Of a DNA stretch of 64,000 bases, positions 32,200 through 44,049 are shown one piece after another. The translations under genes were made by a program, and so were the position numbers. A model generated the notes under the pieces. It had not been told where the DNA came from, did not search any database, and was given only the letters and a program-made list of their open reading frames with translations. Each line of letters starts with the position of its first letter. Within the stretch, counting starts at the first letter, position 1. The DNA is from Saccopteryx bilineata (Eukaryota; Chordata; Mammalia; Chiroptera; Emballonuridae): NCBI RefSeq assembly GCF_036850765.1, contig NC_089490.1, positions 243,424,562 through 243,488,561 on the forward strand, written 5' to 3'.

Positions 32200-35100
32200 T
32201 TTATGTCCCACCTACATATGGAATAATGCAGTTCTTGGTTTTTCTGATTTACTTATTTTACTTTGTATCATGTTATCAAGATCCCACCATTTTGTTGTAA
32301 ATGATCCGATGTCATCATTTCTTATGGCTGAGTAGTATTCCATAGTGTATATGTGCCACATCTTCTTTATCCAGTCTTCTATTGAAGGGCTTTTTGGTTG
32401 TTTTCATGTCTTGGCCACTGTGAACAATGCTGCAGTGAACATGGGGCTGCATGTGTCTTTATGTATCAATGTTTCTGAGTTTTTGGGGTATATACCCAGT
32501 AGAGGGATTGCTGGGTCATAAGGTAGTTCTATTTTCAGTTTATTGAGGAACCACCATACTTTCTTCCATAATGGTTGTACTACTTTACATTCCCACCAAC
32601 AGTGAATGAGGGTTCCTTTTTCTCCACAGCCTCTCCAACATTTGCTATTACCTGTCTTGTTAATAATAGCTAATCTAACAAGTGTGAGATGATATCTCAT
32701 TTCAGTTTTGATTTGCATTTCTCTAATAACTAATGAAGATGAACATCTTTTCATATATCTGTTGGCCCTTTGTATTTCGTCCTGGGAGAAGTGTCTGTTC
32801 ATGTCCTCTTCCCATTTTTTTATTGGATTGTTTGTTTGTTTGTTGTTGAGTTTTATGAGTTCTTTGTATATTTTGGATATTAGGCCCTTATCTGAGCTGT
32901 TGTTTGGAAATATCATTTCCCATTTAGTTGGCTGTCTGTTTATTTTGTTGTCAGTTTCTTTTGCTGAGCAAAAACTTCTTAGTCTGATGTAGTCCCATTC
33001 ATTTATTTTTGCCTTCACTTCCCTTGCCTTTGGAGTCAAATTCAAAAAATGCTCTTTAAATCCAAGGTCCATGAGTTTAGTACGTATGTCTTCTTCTATG
33101 TACTTTATTGTTTCAGGTCTTATATTTAGGTCTTTGATCCATTTTGAATTAATTTTAGTACGAGAGGACAAGCTGTAGTCGAGTTTCATTCTCTTGCATG
33201 TGGCTTTCCAGTTTTCCCAGCACCATTTGTTAAAGAGGCTTTCTTTTCTCCATTGTGTGTTGTTGGCCCCTTTATCAAAAATTATTTGACTATATATATG
33301 TGGTTTTATTTCTGGGTTTTCTATTCTGTTCCATTGGTCTGAGTGTCTATTTTTCTGCCAATACCATGCTGTTTTGATTGTCGTGGCTCTATAATATAGT
33401 TTGAAGTCAGGTATTGTAATGCCTCCAGCTTCATTCTTTTTCTTTAGGATTGCTTTGGCTATTCAGGGTTTTTTATAGTTCCATATAAATCTGATGATTT
33501 TTTTGTTCCATTTCTTTAAAAAATGTCATTGGAATTTTGATGGGAATTGCATTAAATTTGTATATTGCTTTGGGTAATATGGCCATTTTGATTATATTTA
33601 TTCTTCCTATCCAAGAACAAGGAATATTCTTCCATCTCATTGTATCTTTTTCAATTTCCCTTAACAATGGTTTGTAGTTTTCATTATATAAGTCCTTTAC
33701 ATTCTTTGTTATGTTTATTCCTAGGTATTTTATTTTTTTGTTGCAATCGTGAAGGGGATTATTTTTTTGAGTTCGTTCTCAAATGTTTCATTGTTGGCAT
33801 ATAGAAAGGCTATGGACTTTTGTATGTTAATTTTGTATCCTGCAATCTTACTGTATTGGCTTATTGTTTCTAGTAGTCTTTTTGTAGATTCTTTGGGGTT
33901 TTTGATGTATAGGATCATATCATCTGCAAAAAGTGATACCTTTACTTCTTCTTTTCCGATATGGATGCCTTTTGTTTCTTTGTCTTGTCTGATTGCTTTG
34001 CCTAGAACCTCTAGCAACACATTAAATAAGAGTAGAGAGAGTGGACAACCCTGTCTTGTTCCTGATTTAAGGGGGAAAGCCTTCAGTTTAGTGCCATTTA
34101 ATATGATGTTAGCTGATGGTTTATCATATATGGCCTTCATCATGTTGAGATATTTTCCTTCTATACCCATTTTGTTGAGAGTCTTAAACATAAAATTGTG
34201 TTGTATTTTATCAAATGCCTTTTCTGCATCTATTGATAAGATCATGTGGTTTTTGTTTTTTGTTTTGTTGATATGGTGTATTACGTTAACCGTTTTACAT
34301 ATGTTGAACCATCCTTGAGATTCTGGGATGAATCCCACTTGATTGTGATGTATTATTTTTTTAATATGTTGTTGTATTTGATTTGCTAGTATTTTGTTTA
34401 GTATTTTAGCATCTGTATTCATTAGAGATATTGGTCTGTAGTTTTCTTTATTTGTGCTGTCCTTGCCCGGTTTCGGTATGAGGATTATGTTGACCTTATA
34501 AAATGTGTTTGGAAGTATTACTTCTTCTTCAATTTTTTGCAAGACTTTGAGTGGAATAGAAACCAAGTCTTCTCTGAAAGTTTAATAGAATTTGCTAGTA
34601 TAATCGTCTGGGCCTGGGCTTTTATTTTTGGGGAAGTTTTTAAATAATTTTTTCTATTTCTTCCCTACTAATTGGTCTGTTTAGGCTTTCTGCTTCTTCT
34701 TGACTCAGTCTAGGAAGGTTGTTTTGTTCTAGGAATTTATCCATTTCTTCTAGATTATTGAATTTAGTGGCATAAAGTTTTTCATAGTATTCTACAATAA
34801 ATCTTTGTATATCTATGATGTCCGTGGTGATTTCTCCTCTTTCTTTTTGGATTTTGTATATATGAGTTCTTTCTCTTTTTTCCTTGGTAAGTCTTGCCAA
34901 GGGTTTGTCAATTTTGTTGATCTTTTCAAAGAACCAGCTCCTTGTTCTATTCATTTTTTTCTATAGTTTTTCTGTTCTCTATTTCATTTTTTTCTGCTCT
35001 GATTTTTATTATCTCCTTTCTTCGGCTAGTTTTGGGTTGTCTTTGTTCTTCTTTTTCCAGTTTCTTAAGGTGTGAAGTTAAGTGGTTCACTTGGGCTTTC

Positions 35101-36029
35101 TCTTGTTTGTTCATATAGGCCTAAAGTGATTTGAACTTCCTTCTTATCACTGCTTTTGCTGCATCCCATAGATTCTGATATGTCATATTGTCATTTTCAT
35201 TTGTCTGTGTATATCTTTTGATCTCTGCGCTTATATCTTCTTTGACCCATTCATTTTTTAAAAGTATGTTGTTTAGTTTCCACATTTTTGTGGGGTTTTT
35301 TTCCTCTTTTTTGCAGTTGAATTCTAGTTTCATGGCTTTATGATCAGAAAATATGCTTGGTACAAATTTAATTTTTCTGAATTTGCTGATGTTGTTTTTG
35401 TGGCCCAACATATGGTCAATTTTTGAGAATGATCCATGTACACTGGAGAAAAATGTATACTCTATCACTTTGCGATGAAATGTCTTGTAGATGTTTATCA
35501 TATCCAGGTGCTCTAGTGTGTTGTTTAAGGCCATTATATCTTTATTGATTCTCTGTTTGTATAATCAATCTAGAGCCATCAGCAGTGTATTGAGGTCTCC
35601 AAGTATGATTGTATTTTTGTCAGTTTTTGTTTTTAGGTTAATAAGTAGCTGTCTTATATATTTTGGTACTCCTTGGTTTGGTGCATATATATTAAGAATT
35701 GTTATGTCTTCTTGATTCAGTGTCCCCTTAATCATTATGAAATGACCATTTTTGTCTCTGAGTACTTTTGCTGTCTTGTAGTCAGCATTATCAGGTATGA
35801 GTATTGCTACGCCTGCTTTTTTGTGGATGTTATTTGCTTGGAGTATTGTTTTCCAGCCTTTCACTTTGAATTTGTTTTTATCCTTGTTGCTTAGATGAGT
35901 TTCTTGTAGGCAGCATACACTTAGATTCTCTTTTTTAATCCATTCTGCTACTCTGTGCCTTTTTATTGATGAGTTTAATCTGTTTACATTTAGTGTAATT
36001 ATTGACACTTGTGAGTTCCCTGTTGCCAT
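32200..36029 (-). pseudogene. L1-B ORF2, several frameshifts and stops
   Basis: On the minus strand it starts MATGNSQVSIITLNVN at 36029. Endonuclease landmarks present are [31 protein letters not shown] and [10 protein letters not shown]. Reverse-transcriptase landmarks are [32 protein letters not shown] and an intact FADDMILY. The Cys-rich region [18 protein letters not shown] lies at about 32591-32644. Stops or shifts break it near 35565, 35121, 34640, 34567, 33730, 33473 and 32404. Its pieces were used to place the single-base lesions in L1-A. It was once a normal ORF2 of the same family as L1-A. Confidence 0.92.
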
Positions 36030-36349
36030 TTTATACATTGCTTTCTGTTTTGTGTCTTGTTTGATTCTTCACTTTCATTTTTCTATCTTTTGTTTTGTTT
36101 GGTTGTATCCCATACATCTTTCCTCTGTTGCTATCTTTTTTAAATCATGTGCTTCTGTGGTGGTTTTTTCAATGGTGGTTACCATTAAGTAATGAAAATG
36201 GTTCCTACCCTGTTCATTGTAGTGCACTATCTTGTGAGTACTTTTGCACTCCATTGTCCTTTGCTATTGTTAATCTCCGTCCTCTCCTCTCCCTTTTTTT
36301 TGTTGTTGTCATATTTAAATTTAGTTTTATTGTGTTCTTGGTAGAGCTT
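36030..36349 (-). other. L1-B inter-ORF spacer
   Basis: About 320 bases matching the spacer of L1-A (10387-10710). The shared length shows that the long spacer is a family trait and not an insertion. Confidence 0.65.
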
Positions 36350-37345
36350 TTACTTGTGGTTTTGTTTTGTTTTGTTCTTTGTATCTGGTTGGAAAACCCC
36401 CTTTAGTAATTCCTGGAGTGGGGTTTTTCTGATGAAAAATTTCCTCATCTTTTCTGTATCTGTGAATGTTTTTATTTCTCCTTCATAATTGAAAGATAGC
36501 TTTGATGGTTATAGTATTCGTGGCTGAAAGTGCTTCTCTTTCAGGACTTTAAATATTGGAGTCCACTCTCTTCTGGCTTGTAGAGTTTCTGTTGAGAAAT
36601 CTCATGATTATCTAATGGGTCTTCCTTTATATGTTGTTTTCTTCTTTTCCCTGGCTGCCTTGAGAATTTTTTCTTTGTTGTTGGTTTGTGCCAATTTCAT
36701 TATGATGTGCCTTGGAGTAGGTTTGTTGGGGTTAAGAAAACTCGGAATTCTGTTTGCTTCTTGAATTTGAAGCTTTTGTTCTTTCCACAGGCGTGGGAAG
36801 TTCTCATCTATTATTTGTTTGAATATGTTCTCCATTCCATTTTCTCTCTCTTCTCCCTCTGATATACCTATTATTCTTATGTTATTCTTTTTGATGGAGT
36901 CAGACAATTCCTGTAGGGCTTTCTCATTTTTTTAAATTTTTGAGTCTCTTTCTTCTTCTCTCTGTTGTGCCTCAAGTTGCTTGTCTTCTATTTCACTAAT
37001 CCTACCTTCTATCTGTCTTGTTCTATTAGCTAAGCTTGTTATCTCATTTTTTAGCTTGTGAATTGAGTTTTTCATCTCTGTTTGATTTGTTTTTATAGTT
37101 TCAATTTTCTTGGTAATATATTCTTTGTGTTCATTGAGTTGTTTTCTGAGCTCCCTAAATTGCCTTTCTGTGTTTTCTTGTATATCTCTGAGTATTTTTA
37201 GGATTTCTATTTTAAATTCTCTGTCATTTAGCTCTAAGCTTTTCAATATATTAAATTTTTTCTCCATAGATTTTTCCTCATCTATCTGTGCTACCTCTCT
37301 GTCTTTTGTATCCTTGATATTCTATTTCCTTTTCCTTAATGCCAT
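36350..37345 (-). pseudogene. L1-B ORF1 remnant
   Basis: On the minus strand the start region ATGGCATTAAGG (37345) is followed by a TAG after seven codons, where L1-A has TCG. Open stretches then cover the coiled coil (37267-36932) and the RRM and start of the C-terminal domain (36907-36608), with NNIRIIGISEGEE and PRHIIMKLAQ recognisable. The end aligns with L1-A's ORF1 stop. A shift at about 36930 and a stop near 36606 (TGA where L1-A has TTA/TCA-type codons) break it. Confidence 0.88.
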
Positions 37346-39643
37346 CTGAGGGTGGTTTTGTTGATAGTATTAATGAGAATTAATAAAGAATCAAAAGTTA
37401 ACAAAATAAAAAAAAAAAAGAATAAATAAAAAATTATTGTTCCCCTCCTTTCTTTTTTTTTCCTCTCCTCTCCTCTGCCCTCATTCTTGAGAAAATCTTG
37501 TGGTGAACTGTGAATTATATTGTGCTAAATAGAACAAAAAGTACCTATAATGAAGGGCCTGAGTTGGGGAGAAGTGATAAAGGGGCAAAAAAGGGGGTAT
37601 GGACCCACAAAATGCAAAAAAGGAAAAATTTGGGTCAAGAATAAAATGATTTGCTTTTAAATGATGGTTGACTAAGAGATATGATGAGAGGAATAAGAGG
37701 GAAACAGGAGAAAGGGGAAAAATTAAAAAAAATTACTATTGTATTTAGTGGAGCAAGAACTAGATGAAATGGACAGCCAGGGTTGGGAGCACTGCTAGTG
37801 AGTTAAAAAAGCGAAGTAAAAAATCCCCAAAGCACCACAAATAAAAATTTGAGTCCCAGATAAAGTAATTATTCATGATTAAGAATTGAATGAGAGGAAA
37901 AGTAAAGGAGAAAAGAAGAAACTAATACAGAGGGAGAAAAAAAGAAAGAGGAAAACACAAAAAGAAGAAAAAAGAATAAAGAGAGAGCGAGCGAGAGAGA
38001 GAGAGTTAAGGGTTTTTGAGTGCAACTTTCATAGAGAAAAAGGAAGAAGAAAGAAAAGATAATGGGAGATGTAACATTTATGGTTAGTGTAGTTCAAGGA
38101 GAGGAGAGAGTAAGACCAGCAGAGAATTAAATAACCAAATTGGAAGAGGAAGAAAATAATCAAGATAAGAAGATAAGAGAAACAAATGAACAAATATAAT
38201 AAAATGGGATAGGTTATAAAGTCTGTGGATTATTCTTGATTTTGAGAGGTTATCTTCTTGCTTTTTCTTTTCTCTCCTTCTTCCTGGTTGGTAACTCTGT
38301 ACCCCAGGTTCTGCCCCTGTGGCACGCTTAGGTAGAGGGTTTGCAGTTGATAAGTCTCTATGGTGATGTCATATATTGGGCTTCAGTCTCGTTGGCAGTC
38401 GAGACTCATTAGCATTTGCAGGCTCCGCCAATGAGAGAGTCCGTATTCCTGAAGCTTCTCTCCTAGTCTTTCCTTCCTGAATTAGTAGCCTGATGATCCA
38501 GCTATGGGGTTGCTGCTGCCTCTGCCTAGAGAGTAAGAGGCTCAAAGAGCTGGCAAATCCCCACTCTATTCCCACTCAGCGCAGGGCTCTGGATAAGGCT
38601 CAATCAGTCAGAGCCGCTAGTATAATCAAGTGGGGCTTTGGCCCACACAAAGACCTCTGACTCTGCCCCTCTGACCGGGAACACAGGCGCCCACTCCCAG
38701 GGGAATCTCTCGCCCACTATCTGTTCTTGCTGACCAAGATATTTGGCCAGCCGCCTCTCACTCCCGGTGAGGCGCCCCGCCCGCAGGGAAAAGTTCCAGC
38801 ATAGGAAATTTTGCTCCCACTCACTCCCTGCCCGCTGCTTTTTGGGCGCAGGGGCGACCTCAAGACTCTGGTTTCGGCCCACACAAAGGCCTCTGACTCT
38901 GCCCCTCTGTCTGGGAACACAGGTGCCCACTCCCAGGGTGCTCGGAGGAATCTCTTGCCCACTCTCCCCGCTCGCCGACCAGGATATCAGGCCAGCTGCA
39001 TCTCACTCCGGGTGAGGCACCCTGCCCGCATGGAAAAGTTTGAGTGTAGGGAATTTTGCTCCTGCTCCCTCCCCATGTGCCACTTTTTCAGGGCGCAGGG
39101 GCGACCCCAAGATTTCGCTTTCGGCCCACACAAAGGCCCTCTGTCCAGGAACACAGGCGCCCACTCCCAGGGCTCTAGGAGGTATCTCTCGTGCATGCTG
39201 GTCAGGAGATGGGGCAAATGGCTGCCCCAAGTGCCTTTCTTTGTCTGGGTTTGGCGCGAGTGTTAGCTTGTGTTGACTGGTTTGCCACAAGCACAATTTT
39301 TCCTCGGCTTGGATGTCCGTGCCACAGCCTGGTTCGGGCATTTGTGCCACAGTCTGGTTCTATTCATACCCTATGCCCGCCTTAGTTCCTATACTCTCAG
39401 TTTCCAGTGAAACCAGCCCTTATTCAGGTTAGTAAGGAAGGCAGAGTGTTTCTTCCTCCTTATTTCCTTTGGGGTTGATTATATATTTAGTCAATTTTTT
39501 GCTCAATCATACTTTCACGTTTAGTGTGGAACTTCTGGAGGCTCCAAGGACAGATTTTTCTGTCTCTGGTTGAAGGTCTTGTTGAATTTTTGGGAAGATT
39601 TATCGGTATTGCTCCTTACGGTGCCGTTTCTCTGACATCAGCT
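37346..39643 (-). promoter_or_regulatory. L1-B long 5'UTR with tandem promoter-like monomers
   Basis: About 2.3 kb. On the plus strand, units starting GGCCCACACAAAG lie at 38640, 38876 and 39123. The two full units are 236 and 247 bases and the third is partial. Each holds ACACAGG(C/T)GCCCACTCCC, GTGAGGC(G/A)CC and a GGGCGCAGGGGCGACC block. Between the monomers and ORF1 lies a block at about 37385-38215 that is nearly all A and G on the plus strand. Mouse L1 promoters are tandem monomers of about 200 bases (established). A promoter role here is inference. Confidence 0.75.
38640..39220 (-). repeat. Tandem monomers in the L1-B 5'UTR
   Basis: Unit 1 is 38640-38875, unit 2 is 38876-39122, and unit 3 begins at 39123 and fades near 39220. 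They share GGCCCACACAAAG, CACTCCCAGGG, TCTC(G/T)(C/T)GCCCACT and TTGGGCGCAGGGGCGACC-like sequence. GC content is far higher than in the rest of the element, and several CpGs remain. Confidence 0.88.
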
Positions 39644-39658
39644 CCACATGATAATTTC
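39644..39658. repeat. Target-site duplication of L1-B, right copy
   Basis: CCACATGATAATTTC, identical to 31953-31967. Deleting L1-B and one copy rejoins the L1-C reading frame [13 protein letters not shown]. Confidence 0.97.
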
Positions 39659-41687
39659 AATAGATGCAGAAAAAGCATTTGATAAAATCCAGCACCAATT
39701 CATGATCAAAACTCTCAGCGAAGTGGGAATACAGAGAACATACCTCAACATGATAAAGGCCATCTATGACAAACCCATAGCCAACATTATAATTAATGGA
39801 CAAAAATTAAAAGCAATTCCCCTAAAATCAGGAACAAGTCAGGGGTGCCCTCTTTCACCACTCTTATTCAACATAGTCCTGAAAGTCCAAGCCACAGCAA
39901 TCAGACAAGAAGAAGAAATAAAAGGCATCCAAATTGGAAAAGAAGAAATAAAACTATCACTATTTGCAGATAATATGACACTGTATATAGAAAACCCTAA
40001 AGTCTCAATCAAAAAACTACTGGACCTAATAAATGAATTCAGCAAGGTGGTAGGATATAAAATTAATACACAGAAATCAGAGGCATTTTTATATACAAAC
40101 AATGAACTGTCAGAAAGAGAAATTAAGGAAACAATCCCCTTCACTATTGCAACAACAAAAAAATAAAGTACCTAGAAGTAAATTTAACCAAGGACGTTCA
40201 AGACTTGTACTCAGAAAATTATAAAACATTGATAAAAGAAATCAAGGAAGACACAAACAAGTGGAGGCATATACTGTGCTCATGGTTAGGAAGAATAAAC
40301 ATCATTAAAATGTCTATATTACCCAAAGCAATTTATAAATTCAAAGCAATACCAATTAAAATACCAATGACGTACTTCAAAGATATAGAACACATATTCC
40401 AAAAATTTATATGGAACCAAAAAAGAACACGAATAGCCTCAGCAATCTTGAAAAAGAAGAATAAAGTGGGAGGTATCACACTTCCTGATATCAAGTTATA
40501 CTACAAGGCCATTGTACTCAAAACAGCTTGGTACTGGCATAAGAACAGGCATATAGATCAATGGAACAGAACAGAGAACCCAGAAATAAACCCATATCTT
40601 TATGGACAACTGATATTTGACAAAGGAGGTAAGAGCATACAGTGGAGTAAAGATAGTCTCTTTAACAAATGGTGTTGGGAAAACTGGACAGCTTCCTGCA
40701 AAAAAAATGAAACTAGACCACCAACTTACATCATTTACAAAAATAAACTCAAAATGGATAAAGGACTTAAGTGTAAATCGTGAAACCATACATATCCTAG
40801 AAGAAAACTTAGGCAGTAAGCTCACTGACATCTATCGCAGCAATATTTTTGCTGAATTATCTCCACAGGCAAATGAAATAAAAGACAGGATAAACAAATG
40901 GGACTCTATATCAAACTAAAAAGCTTCTGCACAGCTAAAGACAATATGAACAGAATAAAAAGACAAACCACACAATGGGAGAAAATATTCGACAATACAT
41001 TTGATAAGGGATTAATAACCAAAATTTATAAAGAACTTGTAAAACTCAACACCAGGAAGACAAACAATCCAATCAAAACATGGGCACAAGAAATGAATAG
41101 ACACTTCTCCAAAGAGGACATACAGATGGCCAATAGACAAATGAAAAAATGCTCAACATCACTAATCATTAGAGAAATGCAAATTAAAACCACAATGAGA
41201 TACCACGTCAAACTAGTCAGAATGGCGCTCATTGACAAAAGAACACACAATAGGTGCTGGCGAGGATGTGGAGAAAGGGGAACCCTCCTGCACTGTTGGT
41301 GGGAATGCAGACTGGTGCAGCCACTGTGTGAAAACAGTATGGAGATTCCTCAAAAAATTAGAAATGGAACTGCCCTTTGCCCCAGCCATCCTACTTATAG
41401 GAATATATCCCAAGGACACCATATCACTGACTGAAAAAAAGAAGTGCACCCCCATGTCTATGGCAGCATTGTTCACAATAGCGAAGATCTGGAAACAGCC
41501 CAAGTGTCCATCAGTGGACAAGTGGATTAAAAAGCAGTGGTACATATATACAATGGAATACTATGGGGCTATGAAAAAGAAGGAAATATTACCTTTTGCA
41601 ACAATATGGAGGGACCTGGAAACTATTACGTTCAGTGAAATAAGCCAGGCAGAGAAAGAAAAATATCATATGACCTCACTCATTTGA

Positions 41688-41935
41688 GGAGTCCAAGGAA
41701 TAATGAGAACTGAGGAACGGAATTGAGACAGAGGAGGGATCAAAGGAACCAGAGGAAAAGAGGACAGAGGGAAAGGAGATGATAGGATGGGATAAACCTG
41801 AAGGGAAGAGGGGAGGGTGCTGTAGGGAGGGGGGGTAAGGGAGCTGTTGAGGGGAAGAGGGGGGAGGGAGGGGGGGAAGGCATTCGAGGTGACCCTAGAA
41901 TCTATATAATCACAATTAATTAAATAATAATTTTA
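41688..41935 (+). other. L1-C 3'UTR with G-rich tract
   Basis: After the ORF2 stop the sequence becomes G/A-rich, with AGGGAGGGGGGGTAAGGGAG and GGGGGGAGGGAGGGGGGG runs at about 41821-41877. It ends in an AT-rich TTAATTAAATAATAATTTT tail. Confidence 0.85.
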
Positions 41936-41947
41936 AAAAAGCAATGG
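41936..41947. repeat. Right target-site duplication of L1-C
   Basis: AAAAAGCAATGG, matching 27863-27874, directly after the A-rich tail. Confidence 0.85.
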
Positions 41948-43702
41948 GCACATTCTGGAAGCTGGGCTGGGGCTGGAGCAAGGACATTGTCACATACAGT
42001 TTTCACTTTGATGCTTCTTAGTAGATGGCCTGGATTGGGAGTTATGCTGCACGAAGTCCTAAATTCTGCTACCTGCTTTTTATGCTCATGCACTCAGTGG
42101 TAAATTAACAACTGAAAGAACTAACCTGATGAGTTTGGGATAGAAACCAGTAGTTTTTCCAGATGGAAGAAATGTCTGTTTCTTCTAAAATTTGAGGTCA
42201 GAGTATAGAGTTATGGGGACATACCAAAGCATAGCCTGTTTTAATGACCACAATTCTAGTTGGAGCCTACTCTAACATATGAGAAGAATAGTGTGTCACA
42301 GGGTCTCAGTTCTGATTCTCCCTCTCCCTCCATCTGGTCCCTTCGACCCCAGCTCTCATCTTCAAATTGCATGGGGATTTTTGAACTAAATTTGTAATAA
42401 ATAAACCCTAAGAGAACTTTATGACTACATTTTAAATAGATCCTAAGAACATGTAGCATTGGAGTAAGGCTCAGATTTCTAGATTAAAATACCAATTTAT
42501 CCCTGTGGCGCTGGCTGGTATGTAGGAAGAACTGGGAGTGATCTGCAGTTTGTCTGAAGTAGGATAGAGCTAACGACTCACCCTTCCCCTCCCCATTTAC
42601 AGAGTCTTCCACTAACACGTACGGTGCCTTATTGCTAACTCAAAAGAGGGACCTCTCCCTCTAGGCAGGAGCAGCCCAGTTCCAGGATGCACACTGGCCA
42701 GGACGAGCAAGAGCTGGATCTCAGCCGCCCTCCCGTCATCCTCTTGCCTGGGTGCGGTTGTGCAGTCAACAACCTGCACAGCAGCCCTATCTGTTGCTCT
42801 GGTTCTGAGCATCCAGAAGATCCTGGCTTCTGGCGGAGAGGAGCAATAGGCCTGACCTCTCAAGGAAAGAAACATTGTTTGAGATCAGTAACATCTCTAA
42901 TTGTCTGCTTATGAAGCCTCAAGTTTTAACACTTTGGTTTGGGTTTCTTGGTTCTTACTTGACTTGTCCTTTGCCCTCCTGGATAAGTTTGTCCCAAAGA
43001 AATGTTTAACTGTTCCATCCCAAGGCAATATTTTCAAAGACCCACACCAAATTGAAAAAGTAAGAAGTCAACTTTGTTTAGCTCACAAAAATTCCATTTA
43101 TGTTTTTCCCCCCCAAATGTATAGAGCTTCCAGGGAGAGCCCATTCAAGATATATCATTCCCTGTAAGACATACACTTGTCCTCATTATTTTATTATAAA
43201 TCTCTGAAATCAAAATATATTTTATTATAGACACAGCGTTTTTTTTTCTTTCTAAGTGGTAGAATCATGGTTTCTTGCAATTAATGGCAACTGTGATTTG
43301 GTGTAGCTGTGTATTGAATTTCAATGTAAAATGTATTTCTTTTTGTGGGTAGTGACCGAAAGAATTGAAGCAGGCTGACTTAACCTAGGCTTTGCAAGTT
43401 TACTTCTCCACTGGAGGTTGGATGATTGGTCTCTTGCTGCCTGGAGACTTTATGCAGAATTTCTGAGCCTCCAAGTCACCCCATTTTCTGATGGAGAATG
43501 GCTTTCCTCCCCGCATAGGAAAATAGGCATTCAAGAACTGCTCACTCCTGTGCCATCTCTCTTTGGATGTTGAAAGTGACCGACCCAGGATGGTAATAGT
43601 GTCAAAGATCTTGAATAATGGGGCTTCTCTGGTCTAACCCTCTTTAACATCAAATGATCTGACCTTCTGTTCATGTGTGGTGAAGGGAGAGTTCTCTTTC
43701 TT
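41948..43702. other. Unannotated stretch
   Basis: No repeat family, coding region or RNA gene that I can support. 42610-42900 is GC-richer and open in short frames on both strands, without motifs. Confidence 0.45.
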
Positions 43703-43901
43703 TTCTTAGATTTTATTTATTGATTTTACAGAGAGAGGAAAGAGGGTGTGGGTGCGAGAAGCATCAACTCAGAGTTGCTTCACTTTAGTTTTTCATTGAT
43801 TGGTTGTCATCTGTGCTTTGACTGGGCAAGTCTAAGGTTTTGAACCAGTGACCTCAGCATCCCAGGTCGACACTTTACCCACTGTGCCACCACAGGCCAG
43901 G
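43703..43901 (-). mobile_element. tRNA-derived SINE, short-body type, minus strand
   Basis: The right end, CACTGTGCCACCACAGGCCAGG, is the complement of the CTGGCCTGTGGTGGCACAG head. TCCCAGGTCGACACTTTACCC follows. The left half has the GAGAAGCATCAACTC motif and an AGATTTTATTTATTGATTTTA tail side. Flanks GTTCTCTTTCTTTTCT and GTTCTTCCTTTTCT look like a decayed target duplication. Confidence 0.88.
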
Positions 43902-43929
43902 GTTCTTCCTTTTCTAATAAGGCCACTGG

Positions 43930-44045
43930 TCTTATTGGATTATGGCCTTACCCTCATTCAACCTTAATTACCTCTGAAAGACCTTATCTCTAAATACTGC
44001 CACATTGGCAGTTAGGGCTTAGATTTTGGGGGGGACACAATTAAG
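43930..44045 (-). mobile_element. MaLR-like LTR fragment, minus strand
   Basis: CCTCATTCAACCTTAATTACCTCTGAAAGACC and TTTTGGGGGGGACACAATTAAG match the end of the reversed MaLR-type LTR that is seen more fully at 51523-51955. Confidence 0.55.
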
Positions 44046-44049
44046 TCTA

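Larger units (their letters stand above)
31968..39643 (-). mobile_element. Full-length L1, minus strand (L1-B), nested in L1-C
   Basis: 7,676 bases, including the tail. On the minus strand: 5'UTR (39643 to about 37346) with tandem units, decayed ORF1 (37345-36350), spacer, decayed ORF2 (36029 to about 32200), a 3'UTR, and a tail seen on the plus strand as TTTTTATTTATTTATTTA. A perfect 15-bp target duplication flanks it. It is clearly related to L1-A in both ORFs and in the 5' and 3' ends, but it carries more stops. At its 5' end TGATGTCA stands where L1-A has TGACGTCA, and GGCACC stands for GGCGCC. This is CpG decay that supports an older age than L1-A. Confidence 0.97.
29863..41687 (+). pseudogene. 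L1-C ORF2, broken and split by two insertions
   Basis: It starts ATGGCAATAAACAACTACAT. The endonuclease part has CCLQETHL-type sequence near 29970-29995, then the hAT element. GDFNTPL, IDHMLAHK and SDHNGMKLE follow at about 30600-30890. Reverse transcriptase begins NYRPISLMN at about 31760-31785 and is cut after HMIIS by L1-B. It resumes at 39644 with the same residues from the duplicated target, then IDAEKAFD. The catalytic motif reads FADNMTLY near 39963-39984, with Asn replacing the second catalytic Asp. The Cys-rich end [18 protein letters not shown] lies near 41256-41310. Further stops and shifts include TAAAGT at about 40164, TGA near 40783 and another near 40918. It is dead many times over. 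Confidence 0.92.
27875..41935 (+). mobile_element. Older full-length L1, plus strand (L1-C), carrying nested insertions
   Basis: An L1 about 6.07 kb long once its insertions are removed. It comprises: 5'UTR (27875 to about 28860); decayed ORF1 (about 28861-29805); ORF2 (29863-41687), split by a hAT element (30237-30554) and by L1-B (31968-39643); and a G-rich 3'UTR. A 12-bp target duplication bounds it. In-frame stops and shifts lie throughout both ORFs. Its sequence is clearly a different subfamily from L1-A and L1-B. Confidence 0.93.

Noticed and set aside
33749..34318. 189-codon plus-strand frame within L1-B
   Set aside because: It is the reverse complement of L1 ORF2, which is open in this region by base composition.
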